Shown here piece by piece: positions 1-7,534 of a stretch of 14,642 bases of DNA. Position 1 is the first letter of the stretch, and each line of letters opens with the position of its first letter. Source of the DNA: Methanomethylophilus sp963631655 (GTDB taxonomy: Archaea > Thermoplasmatota > Thermoplasmata > Methanomassiliicoccales > Methanomethylophilaceae); assembly GCA_963631655.1 (NCBI GenBank), contig CAVGRR010000042.1:1-14642 (forward strand), written 5' to 3'. The position numbers and the translations under genes were made by a program. The notes beneath the pieces were generated by a model. That model ran no database searches. It was not told where the DNA came from and was given only the letters and a program-made list of their open reading frames with translations.

Positions 1-2
1 GG

Positions 3-1358
3 TCTATGGTATCTGATCTTGCGAAACAATTTTTGTATCTGATTGATGACGGACTTGTGTCAAAGATTGATGCGAAGTTCCTTATGTCCTGTTCTGGGTC
101 AAAACTGATAGAGATCGACACTGACAAATCAGTCAAGACCCTTTGTTCTATTCTTGAGGCAGTTTATGGAAAAAAGGCCATAATTCTGGTTGATGAATAT
201 GACTATTGCATTCAGAATATCCATTCGGATGAAGAAGCCCGCTCATTCATCGGGTATTTGAATCCGTTTATGGAACAGACATTCAAATTCAACAACAGTC
301 TCAAAACCGGGGTTGTGACGGGTATCGTTCCGTTAACTAAGGCCAGTATGCTCAGTAGTTTCAACAATGCCTGTATGTGCACCATTCTTGATCCGATGGG
401 AGATGAATACTTCGGATTTACTGATCGTGAAGTAAAGGAACTTCTTTCTGAAGCAGGGAGGTCTGAAAAGATCGATGAGATTCGGAAATGGTATGATGGA
501 TACCGTTTTGGTGATGCGGATGTGTACAACCCATACAGCGTTATGATGTACCTCAAAAACGGATGCGAACCAAAATCTTACTGGAATAAGATGACTGAGG
601 GCGGAATGTCAGCAGATCTCCTTTCCAGTATGGGTTCTGAATCTTTATCTGCATTGAAAGGGCTGTATGAGAATAAAAGTTCGGTGTTGATATCACCAAT
701 CGATGGTAATATTTCGTATTCTGAAGTTGTTTCTCCCTCGGTGAGACCTTCGGTTGTCTATTCATATCTGGCGATGACAGGTTATTTGAAGGCTGTTCGT
801 ACAGGAAAACAGGAGAACGGAGTTCCTCTCTATGAAGTGGGGATGGTGAACGAGGAAGTAGCATTTGCTTTCGAGGCATTGGTCAAGAGAGCTACAGAAG
901 CTGAAACACTGGCAGAGAATGCTGTAGATGCAATCTATTCGAGAAATGCGGTGGCGTTGAACAGCTATCTAGAGTCCATGCTTTCTGGTCTTCAGATGGA
1001 TAAGAAATGGTCTCAGGATGAAAACCCCACAGAGAGGCATAACCGGTACCGTGACGTCATTATGGCTTATCTTGTAACTCCCATCCTTCAGGCCCGTGAG
1101 GAAGTGCCGAAAGGGTATGGTCTGACGGATATTTTTTTCAGCAGGACGAAACGTAATCCGCCGATAATAATCGAGGTTAAGACCACCGTGAATCCCCGTA
1201 AAAGTCTGAAATCTTTGGCCAAAGAAGCTCTCGAGCAGATCGATCTCAGAAGATATGCAGAAGACCCAGACGCACAAAATGCCATCCTAGTGGGCATTGC
1301 GATCCGGCAGAAGACCGTTGAAGTCGCATTCGGGGAACAGGGTCATCCGTCCGTCTGA
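3..1358 (+). CDS. AAA-ATPase-like / PD-(D/E)XK nuclease protein, N-terminus outside window
   Basis: This is the C-terminal part (about 450 residues) of the family that joins an AAA-ATPase-like domain (PF09820 type) to a PD-(D/E)XK nuclease domain (PF08011 type). Numbered from the ATG at base 6, a Walker B-like LVDEYD lies at 61-66, a TGVV...SKAS-like sensor region near 101-115, WYDGYRF at 162-168 and YNPYSV at 174-179, all typical of the ATPase half. The nuclease half shows a conserved D375, the E390-V-K392 motif and an ALEQI..RRY helix near 408-416. The Walker A region normally found about 100 residues earlier is absent and the frame is open to the window edge, so the gene starts upstream. 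Members are often multicopy in gut microbes and their function is not established. Base composition is low for the window (about 38-43% GC in hand-counted lines), which suggests transfer. A weak hairpin (1349-1364) overlaps the stop codon. Confidence 0.88.
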   Translation, partial: SMVSDLAKQFLYLIDDGLVSKIDAKFLMSCSGSKLIEIDTDKSVKTLCSILEAVYGKKAIILVDEYDYCIQNIHSDEEARSFIGYLNPFMEQTFKFNNSLKTGVVTGIVPLTKASMLSSFNNACMCTILDPMGDEYFGFTDREVKELLSEAGRSEKIDEIRKWYDGYRFGDADVYNPYSVMMYLKNGCEPKSYWNKMTEGGMSADLLSSMGSESLSALKGLYENKSSVLISPIDGNISYSEVVSPSVRPSVVYSYLAMTGYLKAVRTGKQENGVPLYEVGMVNEEVAFAFEALVKRATEAETLAENAVDAIYSRNAVALNSYLESMLSGLQMDKKWSQDENPTERHNRYRDVIMAYLVTPILQAREEVPKGYGLTDIFFSRTKRNPPIIIEVKTTVNPRKSLKSLAKEALEQIDLRRYAEDPDAQNAILVGIAIRQKTVEVAFGEQGHPSV

Positions 1359-1420
1359 GCGGACCCGGTTTCCCTTCAGAATCCTTGTAATCTGGGATAT
1401 CGTCGGCAGGGACCAATATG

Positions 1421-1429
1421 CTTTTTAAG
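1421..1429 (+). promoter_or_regulatory. TATA-like box for the 1452-2911 gene pair
   Basis: The sequence CTTTTTAAG is centred 27 bases before the ATG at 1452. This places the expected transcription start at or just before the start codon, so the message is probably leaderless. The same spacing recurs at other unit starts in the window. Confidence 0.55.
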
Positions 1430-1451
1430 AACCCTGTCCATGGGGTAAGAG

Positions 1452-1799
1452 ATGGGAATCTTTTCAAAAGAGGAAACTTTGTTCGAGAAGAACGACATTC
1501 GTATCGGGGAGTTCGATCCTACCAATTCCACCGGTACCTGTTATCTCAACATACTGAAGTATCCTTTTGATGTCAAGAAGAACCGCGTGATCAGGGTCAA
1601 GGTCGTTTCCGAACAGCCTATCGATGTCGCCGTAGCCACTCAGGACGGCGGAGGACTGCTCGGGGAGGTGGGAGGTGTCACTGAGACCACCCTCGGCCCG
1701 TTCGAAACGAAGAACTATTCCGACATGTGTCTGTTCCTGGGCATCACTCCCGGCAACAAGTCCAATGTCTCTGTCAAAGTGTGGTCCGATAGCAAATGA
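1452..1799 (+). CDS. Small beta-rich protein of unknown function
   Basis: I do not recognise this 115-residue protein. It has no signal peptide or membrane segment. After a short charged N-terminus (residues 1-20), it alternates hydrophobic and polar residues as beta strands do, for example VIRVKVVSEQPIDVAVAT at about 46-63 and SNVSVKVW at the end, with a Gly-rich loop (GGGLLGEVGG) at about 66-75. A single all-beta sandwich domain is plausible but not shown. It is the first gene of a unit. Its TGA shares bases with the ATG of the following membrane protein (ATGA, 4-base overlap), so the two are very likely translationally coupled and may act together at the membrane. The start is supported by the TATA-like box 27 bases upstream, and GGGG at 1442-1445 is a possible weak ribosome site. 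Confidence 0.75.
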   Translation: MGIFSKEETLFEKNDIRIGEFDPTNSTGTCYLNILKYPFDVKKNRVIRVKVVSEQPIDVAVATQDGGGLLGEVGGVTETTLGPFETKNYSDMCLFLGITPGNKSNVSVKVWSDSK

Positions 1800-2911
1800 T
1801 GCATCTCGAAGAAGGCGAAAAGCGCAGTTTCTGGAAGGACACCCCTGTGGGCCTGTCCGTTGTGAGGACCTTCGACAAGGTCGTTCTGGCAGTGTGGCTG
1901 CTGTCCCTTGTCGCCTATTTCGCCATCGTCTTCGGATTCAACGGATCCCTTTTCGACATGTCGATCTACGACCTCCTGGCATATATCGCGATTCCCTTCG
2001 CTGTTGTCGGATTGATCTACATCATCGACCACAAGAACATCACTGCCCTGATGGCGATGATCGTGGTTGGTGTGGCTGTGTTCATCTTGATGAAACAGTT
2101 CCTTTACGTTCTGATAATCATCTATCTGATGCTGGGTGCATTGGGTGTGGCATGTATCGTCGATGCCCTGCAGAGGGTCATCTTCTACAGGGTCGTGGGA
2201 CACATCCGCTATGCCAACGTCAAGGAGAAGCTCACTCTGGGAGACAGGTTCTGTGCCTTCCTTTTCAACGTGCCTCCGGACCTCGATACCCGTAACATCG
2301 CCATCGAGCCGAAGAAGATCGGCACCAAGTTCGCCTGGAGGGACATGGGAAGCACCGTCGTCCTATCTCTTATCGTAGGGATGTTCTTCTGGATCTACAT
2401 CTCCATGAACCCTTCGTTCGTGAGCATGGACTACTCCGCTAACATCCCCATCTTCATCTTCGGCGTCACGATGTACGTCCCGATCATCGTTCTGCCGTTC
2501 TCCGTCTTCAAATCGCTGAACGTGAAGATCACCACCAGCTACCGTGACTTCTCCCTTTACAACGGCGCTGTGGCCACCATCTACAGGATGGCCGTGCCCA
2601 TCTTCGCGGCGATGATCTACGTGCTTCAGGCGGCACTGGGACAGGACGATCCTTTCAACGTCATCCTCTACATCGTCTACTCGACGGTCATCATTCTTTT
2701 CGTCGTGTTCCTGACCTCCATCGTCTATTACTATGCGGTCGAGGCCACCACCTCCGCGGACATCTCCAACAAATGGAAACTCTTCATGCCCGTTCCTCTG
2801 CTCATGAACCTCCACGAGGAGGTCACCGAGGAGAACGAGACCTATCCCGGAACCCCCACCAGGGACGAATCGGACATGAGCGAGATCAGCCTCAGGTCCG
2901 AGAGACTCTGA
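1796..2911 (+). CDS. Eight-helix membrane protein of unknown function
   Basis: This 371-residue integral membrane protein matches no family I recognise. Hydrophobic segments lie at about residues 28-47, 57-77, 82-98, 101-121, 185-205, 217-237, 258-280 and 287-313. Helices 1-4 and 5-8 form two blocks separated by a hydrophilic stretch (about 125-183) containing basic patches. The C-terminus (about 338-371) is a polar tail rich in Glu and Asp. There are no obvious transporter, protease or kinase motifs, and the few charged residues inside helices do not suggest a mechanism. The start overlaps the preceding gene's stop codon. ATG occurs twice in a row (1796 and 1799) and either could be used. 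Transport, membrane organisation, or anchoring of the preceding soluble protein are all possible, and the sequence does not choose between them. Confidence 0.8.
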   Translation: MMHLEEGEKRSFWKDTPVGLSVVRTFDKVVLAVWLLSLVAYFAIVFGFNGSLFDMSIYDLLAYIAIPFAVVGLIYIIDHKNITALMAMIVVGVAVFILMKQFLYVLIIIYLMLGALGVACIVDALQRVIFYRVVGHIRYANVKEKLTLGDRFCAFLFNVPPDLDTRNIAIEPKKIGTKFAWRDMGSTVVLSLIVGMFFWIYISMNPSFVSMDYSANIPIFIFGVTMYVPIIVLPFSVFKSLNVKITTSYRDFSLYNGAVATIYRMAVPIFAAMIYVLQAALGQDDPFNVILYIVYSTVIILFVVFLTSIVYYYAVEATTSADISNKWKLFMPVPLLMNLHEEVTEENETYPGTPTRDESDMSEISLRSERL

Positions 2912-2940
2912 ACGTCTGGCACATTTGATTTCAAGTATTG

Positions 2941-2983
2941 AAAAAAGGTGGAAATGGTTTGAGGGAGGGACCGTTCCCGGTCC
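2941..2983 (-). terminator. Possible terminator of the 148-residue minus-strand gene
   Basis: Just beyond the minus-strand stop codon lies a perfect 6-base stem, GGACCG/CGGTCC, with a 4-base loop (2968-2983). About 21 bases further along the minus strand is a run of six T (2946-2941). A T-run alone can terminate archaeal transcription, and the role of the hairpin is uncertain because it is not directly next to the T-run. Confidence 0.45.
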
Positions 2984-2985
2984 GC

Positions 2986-3432
2986 TCACTCCATGTATCT
3001 TCCGCGGGAACTGGGGTTCTCCTTTCCGGGAGAGGCCCATCCGTTGAGGATAGGTTTGAAGACCTCTGCGGCGGACATGCCGGGGGTCTTGCGGAGACCG
3101 ATGATCTCCGGTTCCTTGTTGTTGTTGATGATGATCTTGTAGTTCTGTTCGACACCGTCGACGCTCACAGGCGCCTTGTCGTTCCTGATGATGGCATCGA
3201 TGATCTTGTCGGCCATGAACTGGATGTCCTCGGGGGTGTACTCGTCCGGGACCTGGATCATGAAACAGCATTCCTCACTCTCGCCGTTGATCATGAATCT
3301 GACGTCGGAATCGTCCAGGAGTTTCTTGAATTTCGCCCCGTCGTCGTCCTCGGTCGCCAGGGACATGATCTTGTCTTTGAATTTGTAGGGAATGTCGAGA
3401 TAGATCGCATTTTCCCCGAGTATGCTCCACAT
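2986..3432 (-). CDS. Hypothetical protein, 148 residues
   Basis: I do not recognise this protein. It is soluble and acidic, with no signal peptide or transmembrane helix. Residues 1-60 hold a predicted strand (AIYLDIPYKF), a helix with DDD (30-32), and a strand with paired cysteines (CC at 55-56). Residues 64-84 (EYTPEDIQFMADKIIDAIIR) look like an amphipathic helix. Residues 95-113 form another strand pair around an Asn-rich turn (INNNKEP). The last 20 residues are Gly/Pro/Ser-rich and probably disordered. The gene is alone on its strand, divergent from trpS. Reasons to accept it: good codon use, a TATA-like box 25 bases upstream of the start, and a T-run after the stop. A small regulator or adaptor is possible, but nothing in the sequence shows it. 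Confidence 0.72.
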   Translation of the reverse strand: MWSILGENAIYLDIPYKFKDKIMSLATEDDDGAKFKKLLDDSDVRFMINGESEECCFMIQVPDEYTPEDIQFMADKIIDAIIRNDKAPVSVDGVEQNYKIIINNNKEPEIIGLRKTPGMSAAEVFKPILNGWASPGKENPSSRGRYME

Positions 3433-3452
3433 GCCCCCGTAATCCCCGAGGC

Positions 3453-3462
3453 CCTTAATAGG
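3453..3462 (-). promoter_or_regulatory. TATA-like box for the 148-residue gene
   Basis: On the minus strand the sequence reads CCTATTAAGG, centred about 25 bases before the ATG at 3432. This predicts a leaderless message. It shares the 137-base divergent interval (3433-3569) with the trpS promoter. Confidence 0.5.
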
Positions 3463-3537
3463 ATTTGCTGGAGTATGATTTTCCCTGTCGCGGCAAAGGA
3501 CCCAGACCTGCTGTTCCTTAATCGCGCGTTCACTAAA

Positions 3538-3547
3538 ATTTTTAAAG
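3538..3547 (+). promoter_or_regulatory. TATA-like box for trpS-pheS
   Basis: ATTTTTAAAG is centred 27 bases before the trpS ATG at 3570, with an A-rich stretch (CTAAA) immediately before it in the usual BRE position. The predicted transcription start falls at or next to the start codon. Confidence 0.6.
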
Positions 3548-3569
3548 TAAGTCCCACTGATGGCTGATA

Positions 3570-4691
3570 ATGGCCGAGGAATTCAAGGTAACCCCATGGG
3601 AGGTCACCGGAGACATTGATTACGACGTATTGATGAAGAAGTTCGGTACCACCCCCATCGACGATGCCCTTCTCGACAGGCTCTCCCGTTACGGCGAACC
3701 GCACCACATGCTCAGGCGCGGTATCTTCTACTGTCACCGTGACCTGACACAGCTGCTCGACGAGTACGACAAAGGCAACGAATTCTACCTCTACACCGGC
3801 CGCGGACCGTCGGGAAACACCCATCTGGGACATATGATGCCTTGGATATTCAACAAGTGGATCCAGGACACCTTCAAGTGCAAGATGCTCTTCCAGATGA
3901 CCGACGACGAGAAGTTCCTTTTCAAGGACCTCACACTTCACGATACACGCAACATGGCGTACGAGAACGCCCTTGATTTCATCGCACTGGGATTCGATCC
4001 CGACCGCACGAGGATAATCCTCGACACTGAAAATATCAAGACCCTGTACCCTCTGGCACTTCGCGTTTCCAAGAAGGTCACCTTCTCCACCGCCAAGGCG
4101 GTCTTCGGATTCGACGGCGAATCCAACATCGGAAGGATCTTCTTCACCACCCTCGAATCCGCTCCGGCCTTCCTGCCTACGGAGATCGAAGGGAAGCAGA
4201 CCCGTGTGCTGGTGCCCTGCGGTATCGACCAGGACCCCCATTTCAGGGTCACCCGCGATGTGGCACCCGGAATGGGTTACCCCAAGCCCTCCATGCTCTA
4301 CTGCAAGATGTGCCCCGGACTGAACGGCGGCGACAAGATGTCCTCTTCTGATGAGAACGCCACCATCTACACCACCGACACTCCCAAACAGGTCAAGAAG
4401 AAGGTCGGAAGGGCGTTCACCGGAGGCTGTGTGAGTGTCGAGGAACAGAGGGAGAAGGGAGGAAATCCCGAGGTATGTGCCGTTTTCAAGTACAATTATT
4501 ATCTCTTCGAGCATAACGACGCCAAACTGAACGAGATGGCGGACAAGTGCCGGAGAGGCGAGATCCTCTGCGGAGAATGCAAGGTCGCGCTCACTTCCAA
4601 GATCAACGTATTCCTCGAGGAGCATCAGGCCAAGAGGGAAGAGGCCAAAGAGATCGTGGACAAGATGGCGTTCGAAGGATTCAAATGGTGA
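3570..4691 (+). CDS. trpS: Tryptophan--tRNA ligase
   Basis: This class I synthetase charges tRNA-Trp with tryptophan using ATP in the cytoplasm. The 373-residue length and sequence are of the archaeal/eukaryotic type rather than the shorter bacterial type. The HIGH-like signature is THLGH at residues 84-88, preceded by YTGRGPSGN. The KMSKS-like loop is KMSSS at 256-260 within GGDKMSSSDEN. A conserved block, VPCGIDQDPHFRVTRD, lies at 215-230. The C-terminal region ends in a Lys/Glu-rich helix (350-368). The start at 3570 fits a leaderless message from the box at 3538-3547. An ATG ten bases earlier (3560) is out of frame. The gene is followed after five bases by pheS, a synthetase pairing also known in other archaea, so co-transcription is likely. 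Confidence 0.97.
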   Translation: MAEEFKVTPWEVTGDIDYDVLMKKFGTTPIDDALLDRLSRYGEPHHMLRRGIFYCHRDLTQLLDEYDKGNEFYLYTGRGPSGNTHLGHMMPWIFNKWIQDTFKCKMLFQMTDDEKFLFKDLTLHDTRNMAYENALDFIALGFDPDRTRIILDTENIKTLYPLALRVSKKVTFSTAKAVFGFDGESNIGRIFFTTLESAPAFLPTEIEGKQTRVLVPCGIDQDPHFRVTRDVAPGMGYPKPSMLYCKMCPGLNGGDKMSSSDENATIYTTDTPKQVKKKVGRAFTGGCVSVEEQREKGGNPEVCAVFKYNYYLFEHNDAKLNEMADKCRRGEILCGECKVALTSKINVFLEEHQAKREEAKEIVDKMAFEGFKW

Positions 4692-4696
4692 TTCGG

Positions 4697-6217
4697 ATGG
4701 ATATGAATGAAGTTACCTCAGGGCTGAGCTATAACGAGAAAAAGCTCTTGCTGGCACTTGATAAGAACGGAGGGAACGGAAGCCCTCAGCAGATGATCGA
4801 TGTCGGAGGTTTCTCCCTCGAGGTCGAGGTCATGGGTTCCGCCTCCTGGCTGGAGTCCAAGGGACTCGCCAAGATTGCCGAGTCCTCCGAGAAGTTCTTC
4901 GAACTCACCGATCCCGAATCCCTAAAGAACGGTCTTCCCGAGAGGCTCGCACTCACGATCATCAGCAGGCACGACGGAAGGATCGCACTGTCCCAGCTCG
5001 CCTCTGAGATGGGCAACGGCGAGGACAACATCGCCGTCGGATGGCTCATGCGCAAGAAGCTCGCCACCATGCAGCAGGCGGACGGGGAGAAGGAACTCGT
5101 ACTCACCGATCTGGGACAGAAGACCGTCTCCTCCCAGATGCCCGACGAGGAGCTCATCTCCAGGATGCTCAAGGGCCCGGTGGCCGAGAAGGACGCCGAC
5201 AAAGGGGTCATCAAGGACCTCAAGTCCCGTAAAGGAATGATCAAGGAGGTCGTGGTGACCGAGAGGGAGATCACCCTCACGGATGACGGAAAGGCCGTCG
5301 CCAGGTCCGGACTCGAGCTCAAAGAGGAGCTCACAGAGGTTTCGGATGAGATCATCCAGAGCGGAAAGTGGAAGGATGTCGAGTTCAGGAAATACGATGT
5401 CCAGACCTTCGCACCTGCAGTATATCCCGCCAAGAAGAACCCCCTCACCCGTCTCGGAAACGAGGTCCGCAGGCTGTTCACCGAAATGGGATTCACCGAG
5501 ATGTCCTCGGAATACGTTCAGCCCGCCTTCTGGAACATGGATGTACTTTTCATCCCCCAGGACCACCCTGCGCGTGACATGCAGGACACCTTCTTCCTCG
5601 ACAACCCTTCCGAGATCGAACTGACCGAGAGGGACCTGGTGGAGAAGATCAAAGCCATCCACGAGAACGGCGGAGACACCGGTTCCACCGGATGGGGCGG
5701 AAAATGGTCCGAGGAGAAGGCCTCGCAGGCACTGCTCAGAACTCACAGTACCGTCAGCAGTATCCGTTACATCGCCGAGCACCCCGATGCACCTCAGAAG
5801 GCGTTCTCGATCTCCCGTATCTTCAGGAAGGAGTCCATCGACGCCACCCACCTGCCCGAATTCAGTCAGATCGAAGGTATCGTTATCGATGAGAACGCCA
5901 ACCTCGACATGCTCATCACCCTGATCAAGGAATTCTATGCCAGAATGGGATTCGACAAGATCAACTTCAGGCCCAGTTACTTCCCGTACACCGAACCTTC
6001 CCTCGAACTCGAGGTGTTTTTCAACGGAAAATGGCTGGAGCTCGGAGGCGCAGGAGTGTTCAGGCCCGAGGTCCTGGCACCATTCGGGGTCAAGACCCCT
6101 GTCCTTGCATGGGGATTCGGATTCGAAAGGCTCGCCATGCTCAAGTGGAACATCAAGGACATCCGCGATCTTTACATCTCGGACCTCGACTCCCTCAAGA
6201 AGAACACTGTATTCTGA
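4697..6217 (+). CDS. pheS: Phenylalanine--tRNA ligase alpha subunit
   Basis: This is the catalytic alpha chain of the class II (alpha-beta)2 PheRS, about 506 residues, the long archaeal/eukaryotic form. The N-terminal 230 or so residues are winged-helix-like tRNA-binding modules. The catalytic core shows HPARDMQDTFF at about 290-300, RTHST at about 348-352, motif 2 (FRKESIDATHLPEFSQIEG) at 376-394, and motif 3 (GFGFERLAM) at 473-481. An open frame extends upstream into trpS, but that part is only a trpS shadow. The chosen ATG at 4697 follows a Shine-Dalgarno-like GGTGAT at 4687-4692, and ATG 4685 and ATG 4703 are alternatives. It is the second gene of a unit with trpS. The beta-subunit gene (pheT) is not in this window, so it is encoded elsewhere. 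The stop codon lies 12 bases from the stop of the convergent minus-strand gene. Confidence 0.96.
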   Translation: MDMNEVTSGLSYNEKKLLLALDKNGGNGSPQQMIDVGGFSLEVEVMGSASWLESKGLAKIAESSEKFFELTDPESLKNGLPERLALTIISRHDGRIALSQLASEMGNGEDNIAVGWLMRKKLATMQQADGEKELVLTDLGQKTVSSQMPDEELISRMLKGPVAEKDADKGVIKDLKSRKGMIKEVVVTEREITLTDDGKAVARSGLELKEELTEVSDEIIQSGKWKDVEFRKYDVQTFAPAVYPAKKNPLTRLGNEVRRLFTEMGFTEMSSEYVQPAFWNMDVLFIPQDHPARDMQDTFFLDNPSEIELTERDLVEKIKAIHENGGDTGSTGWGGKWSEEKASQALLRTHSTVSSIRYIAEHPDAPQKAFSISRIFRKESIDATHLPEFSQIEGIVIDENANLDMLITLIKEFYARMGFDKINFRPSYFPYTEPSLELEVFFNGKWLELGGAGVFRPEVLAPFGVKTPVLAWGFGFERLAMLKWNIKDIRDLYISDLDSLKKNTVF

Positions 6218-6229
6218 GTGTCTGGGTCT

Positions 6230-7462
6230 TCAGTCGAAGACGACCCTGGTCTCGGGTTCCCTGACCGCATCGATGAGGTCCTGAAGGTCCTCTTTCTTGA
6301 AATCGGGAGCGGCCGCTTTGGCCTTTCCGAGGAGGGCGTAGGCGGCATCCTTGTCGCCGGACCTGTATGCGATCTCGGCCCTGACCTTGAGTATCTCGTC
6401 GATGTCCTTTGCATCTCCGATCTTGTGCATCGCATCGCACGCGGCGATGGCGAGTTCATCGGCCTGCTGAAGGTCTCCGACCCTCACGCATGCCCTGGAC
6501 ATCAGAACGGCCGAAAGCGGGTCGTGAAGGGTGCCGTGGGCCTCCGCCGCGAGATTGTAGGCTGCTTCATAGTTCTCTTTGACGAGTTCGATCTGCGCGT
6601 CCACGATCAGGTGCTTCGGGGATTTGAGCTTGGCAAGTTCCTTGCTGTGTTTCTTCATCTTCTCCAGGGACTTGCAGGATGCCGCGATCTGACTCTTGAG
6701 CCACAGGAGTCTTTCATAAGTTGCATCGTCTGGGTCTATGAGTTCGAGGTTGTTGAGAAGGTCTTCGTTGGGGTTGGCCATGAACTCGTCCGCATAACGG
6801 ACGGCCATCTTGGCGGCCTCGAGGTTCCTTCCTGCTGCTATAAGATGATAGAGCCTTTCCTGCCTGTTGCCTTTCTCGAGCCACCAGTCGGCGGCCCAGC
6901 TGTTCCATCTGCGGAGGTCTTCCTTGGAGACGTTCGCCAGGTATCTTTCCGATACCTCCTGGGATATGCTTGTCATGCCGTAGACGTCGGTGGGCAGGAC
7001 GCCGGTGGTGGTCGGAGGGAACTCGTCCCTGACCACGGGTACACGTAGAACACAGACCTTTCCGAACACCTCTTTGTCCTCGGGGCTGAGGGTGTTCCAT
7101 TTGGTCTCGGGGTCGCATCTCCTCATGTCGAGGATGACATCGATGTCGATACCTTCGCTCTTGAGTTTGTCGCGGGTGCGGTCGGCCTTCTCGATGCCGG
7201 CGGGGGTGATGGAATATACAAGTCTCTTGCTGCGGACCCCTCTCTGGTGTGCCTGCCAGTTGGTGACCATTCCTGTTTCGCCCAGTTTTTTCAGGTCCAG
7301 GGAGGCATGGGAACGGGTGATGCCCACTACCATGGCGATCCCGTCCTGTGTGAGATCGAATGGGACGTTGTAGATCTGCCCGGGGAGGACGTTGCTGAAT
7401 CTTGACAAATGAAGAAGGATGCGTTCCTTGACGGTGACGTCTTTGATCGTGAACGTAGACAT
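6230..7462 (-). CDS. Winged-helix DNA-binding protein with helical (TPR-like) repeats
   Basis: This 410-residue protein has an N-terminal winged helix-turn-helix domain (about residues 8-95). A likely recognition helix, TRSHASLDLKKLGETGMV, spans 49-66, and a basic wing (RGVRSKRLVYSITPAG) spans 74-89. A linker of about 90 residues follows, containing a Pro/Thr-rich segment (EFPPTTTGVLP). From about 180 to 400 there are paired amphipathic helices with TPR-like spacing, for example NLEAAKMAVRYADEF, YEAAYNLAAEAHG and KDAAYALLGKAKAAA. This resembles archaeal HTH/STAND-type proteins lacking the P-loop ATPase, since no Walker A or B motif is visible. It is probably a transcription regulator that senses through protein contacts. 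Its target is unknown; the adjacent divergent dtdA promoter is one candidate. The start is supported by a TATA-like box 24 bases upstream. Confidence 0.82.
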   Translation of the reverse strand: MSTFTIKDVTVKERILLHLSRFSNVLPGQIYNVPFDLTQDGIAMVVGITRSHASLDLKKLGETGMVTNWQAHQRGVRSKRLVYSITPAGIEKADRTRDKLKSEGIDIDVILDMRRCDPETKWNTLSPEDKEVFGKVCVLRVPVVRDEFPPTTTGVLPTDVYGMTSISQEVSERYLANVSKEDLRRWNSWAADWWLEKGNRQERLYHLIAAGRNLEAAKMAVRYADEFMANPNEDLLNNLELIDPDDATYERLLWLKSQIAASCKSLEKMKKHSKELAKLKSPKHLIVDAQIELVKENYEAAYNLAAEAHGTLHDPLSAVLMSRACVRVGDLQQADELAIAACDAMHKIGDAKDIDEILKVRAEIAYRSGDKDAAYALLGKAKAAAPDFKKEDLQDLIDAVREPETRVVFD

Positions 7463-7480
7463 TGATTAATATTTAGCATA

Positions 7481-7490
7481 TAGAATAAAA
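7481..7490 (-). promoter_or_regulatory. TATA-like box for the winged-helix/helical-repeat gene
   Basis: Read on the minus strand, TTTTATTCTA is centred about 24 bases before the ATG at 7462. A second AT-rich stretch closer to the gene (minus-strand CTAAATATTAAT, 7467-7478) is too near to serve as the box. Confidence 0.5.
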
Positions 7491-7500
7491 AGGAGACGGT

Positions 7501-7509
7501 CATAAAAGG
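7501..7509 (+). promoter_or_regulatory. TATA-like box for dtdA
   Basis: CATAAAAGG is centred about 30 bases before the dtdA ATG at 7535. It lies 11 bases from the box of the divergent gene, so the two promoters cannot be fully independent in space. Confidence 0.5.
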
Positions 7510-7534
7510 TCTGAAAAGTCCCAGAGTGACATAA

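Noticed and set aside
1349..1364. Hairpin GTCCG/CGGAC over the stop codon of the first gene as a terminator
   Set aside because: The stem is only 5 bases and is not followed by a T-run, so it was kept only as a remark.
3291..4625. Long minus-strand open frame of about 444 codons opposite trpS
   Set aside because: It is antisense to a clear TrpRS with intact HIGH and KMSKS motifs. Its protein is low-complexity in Gly, Val and His, with no family resemblance, as expected from a shadow of a codon-biased gene.
4547..4696. Upstream extension of pheS into trpS
   Set aside because: The first 50 codons are an Arg/Gln/Gly-rich out-of-frame translation of the TrpRS C-terminus. A Shine-Dalgarno-like site supports a start at 4697.
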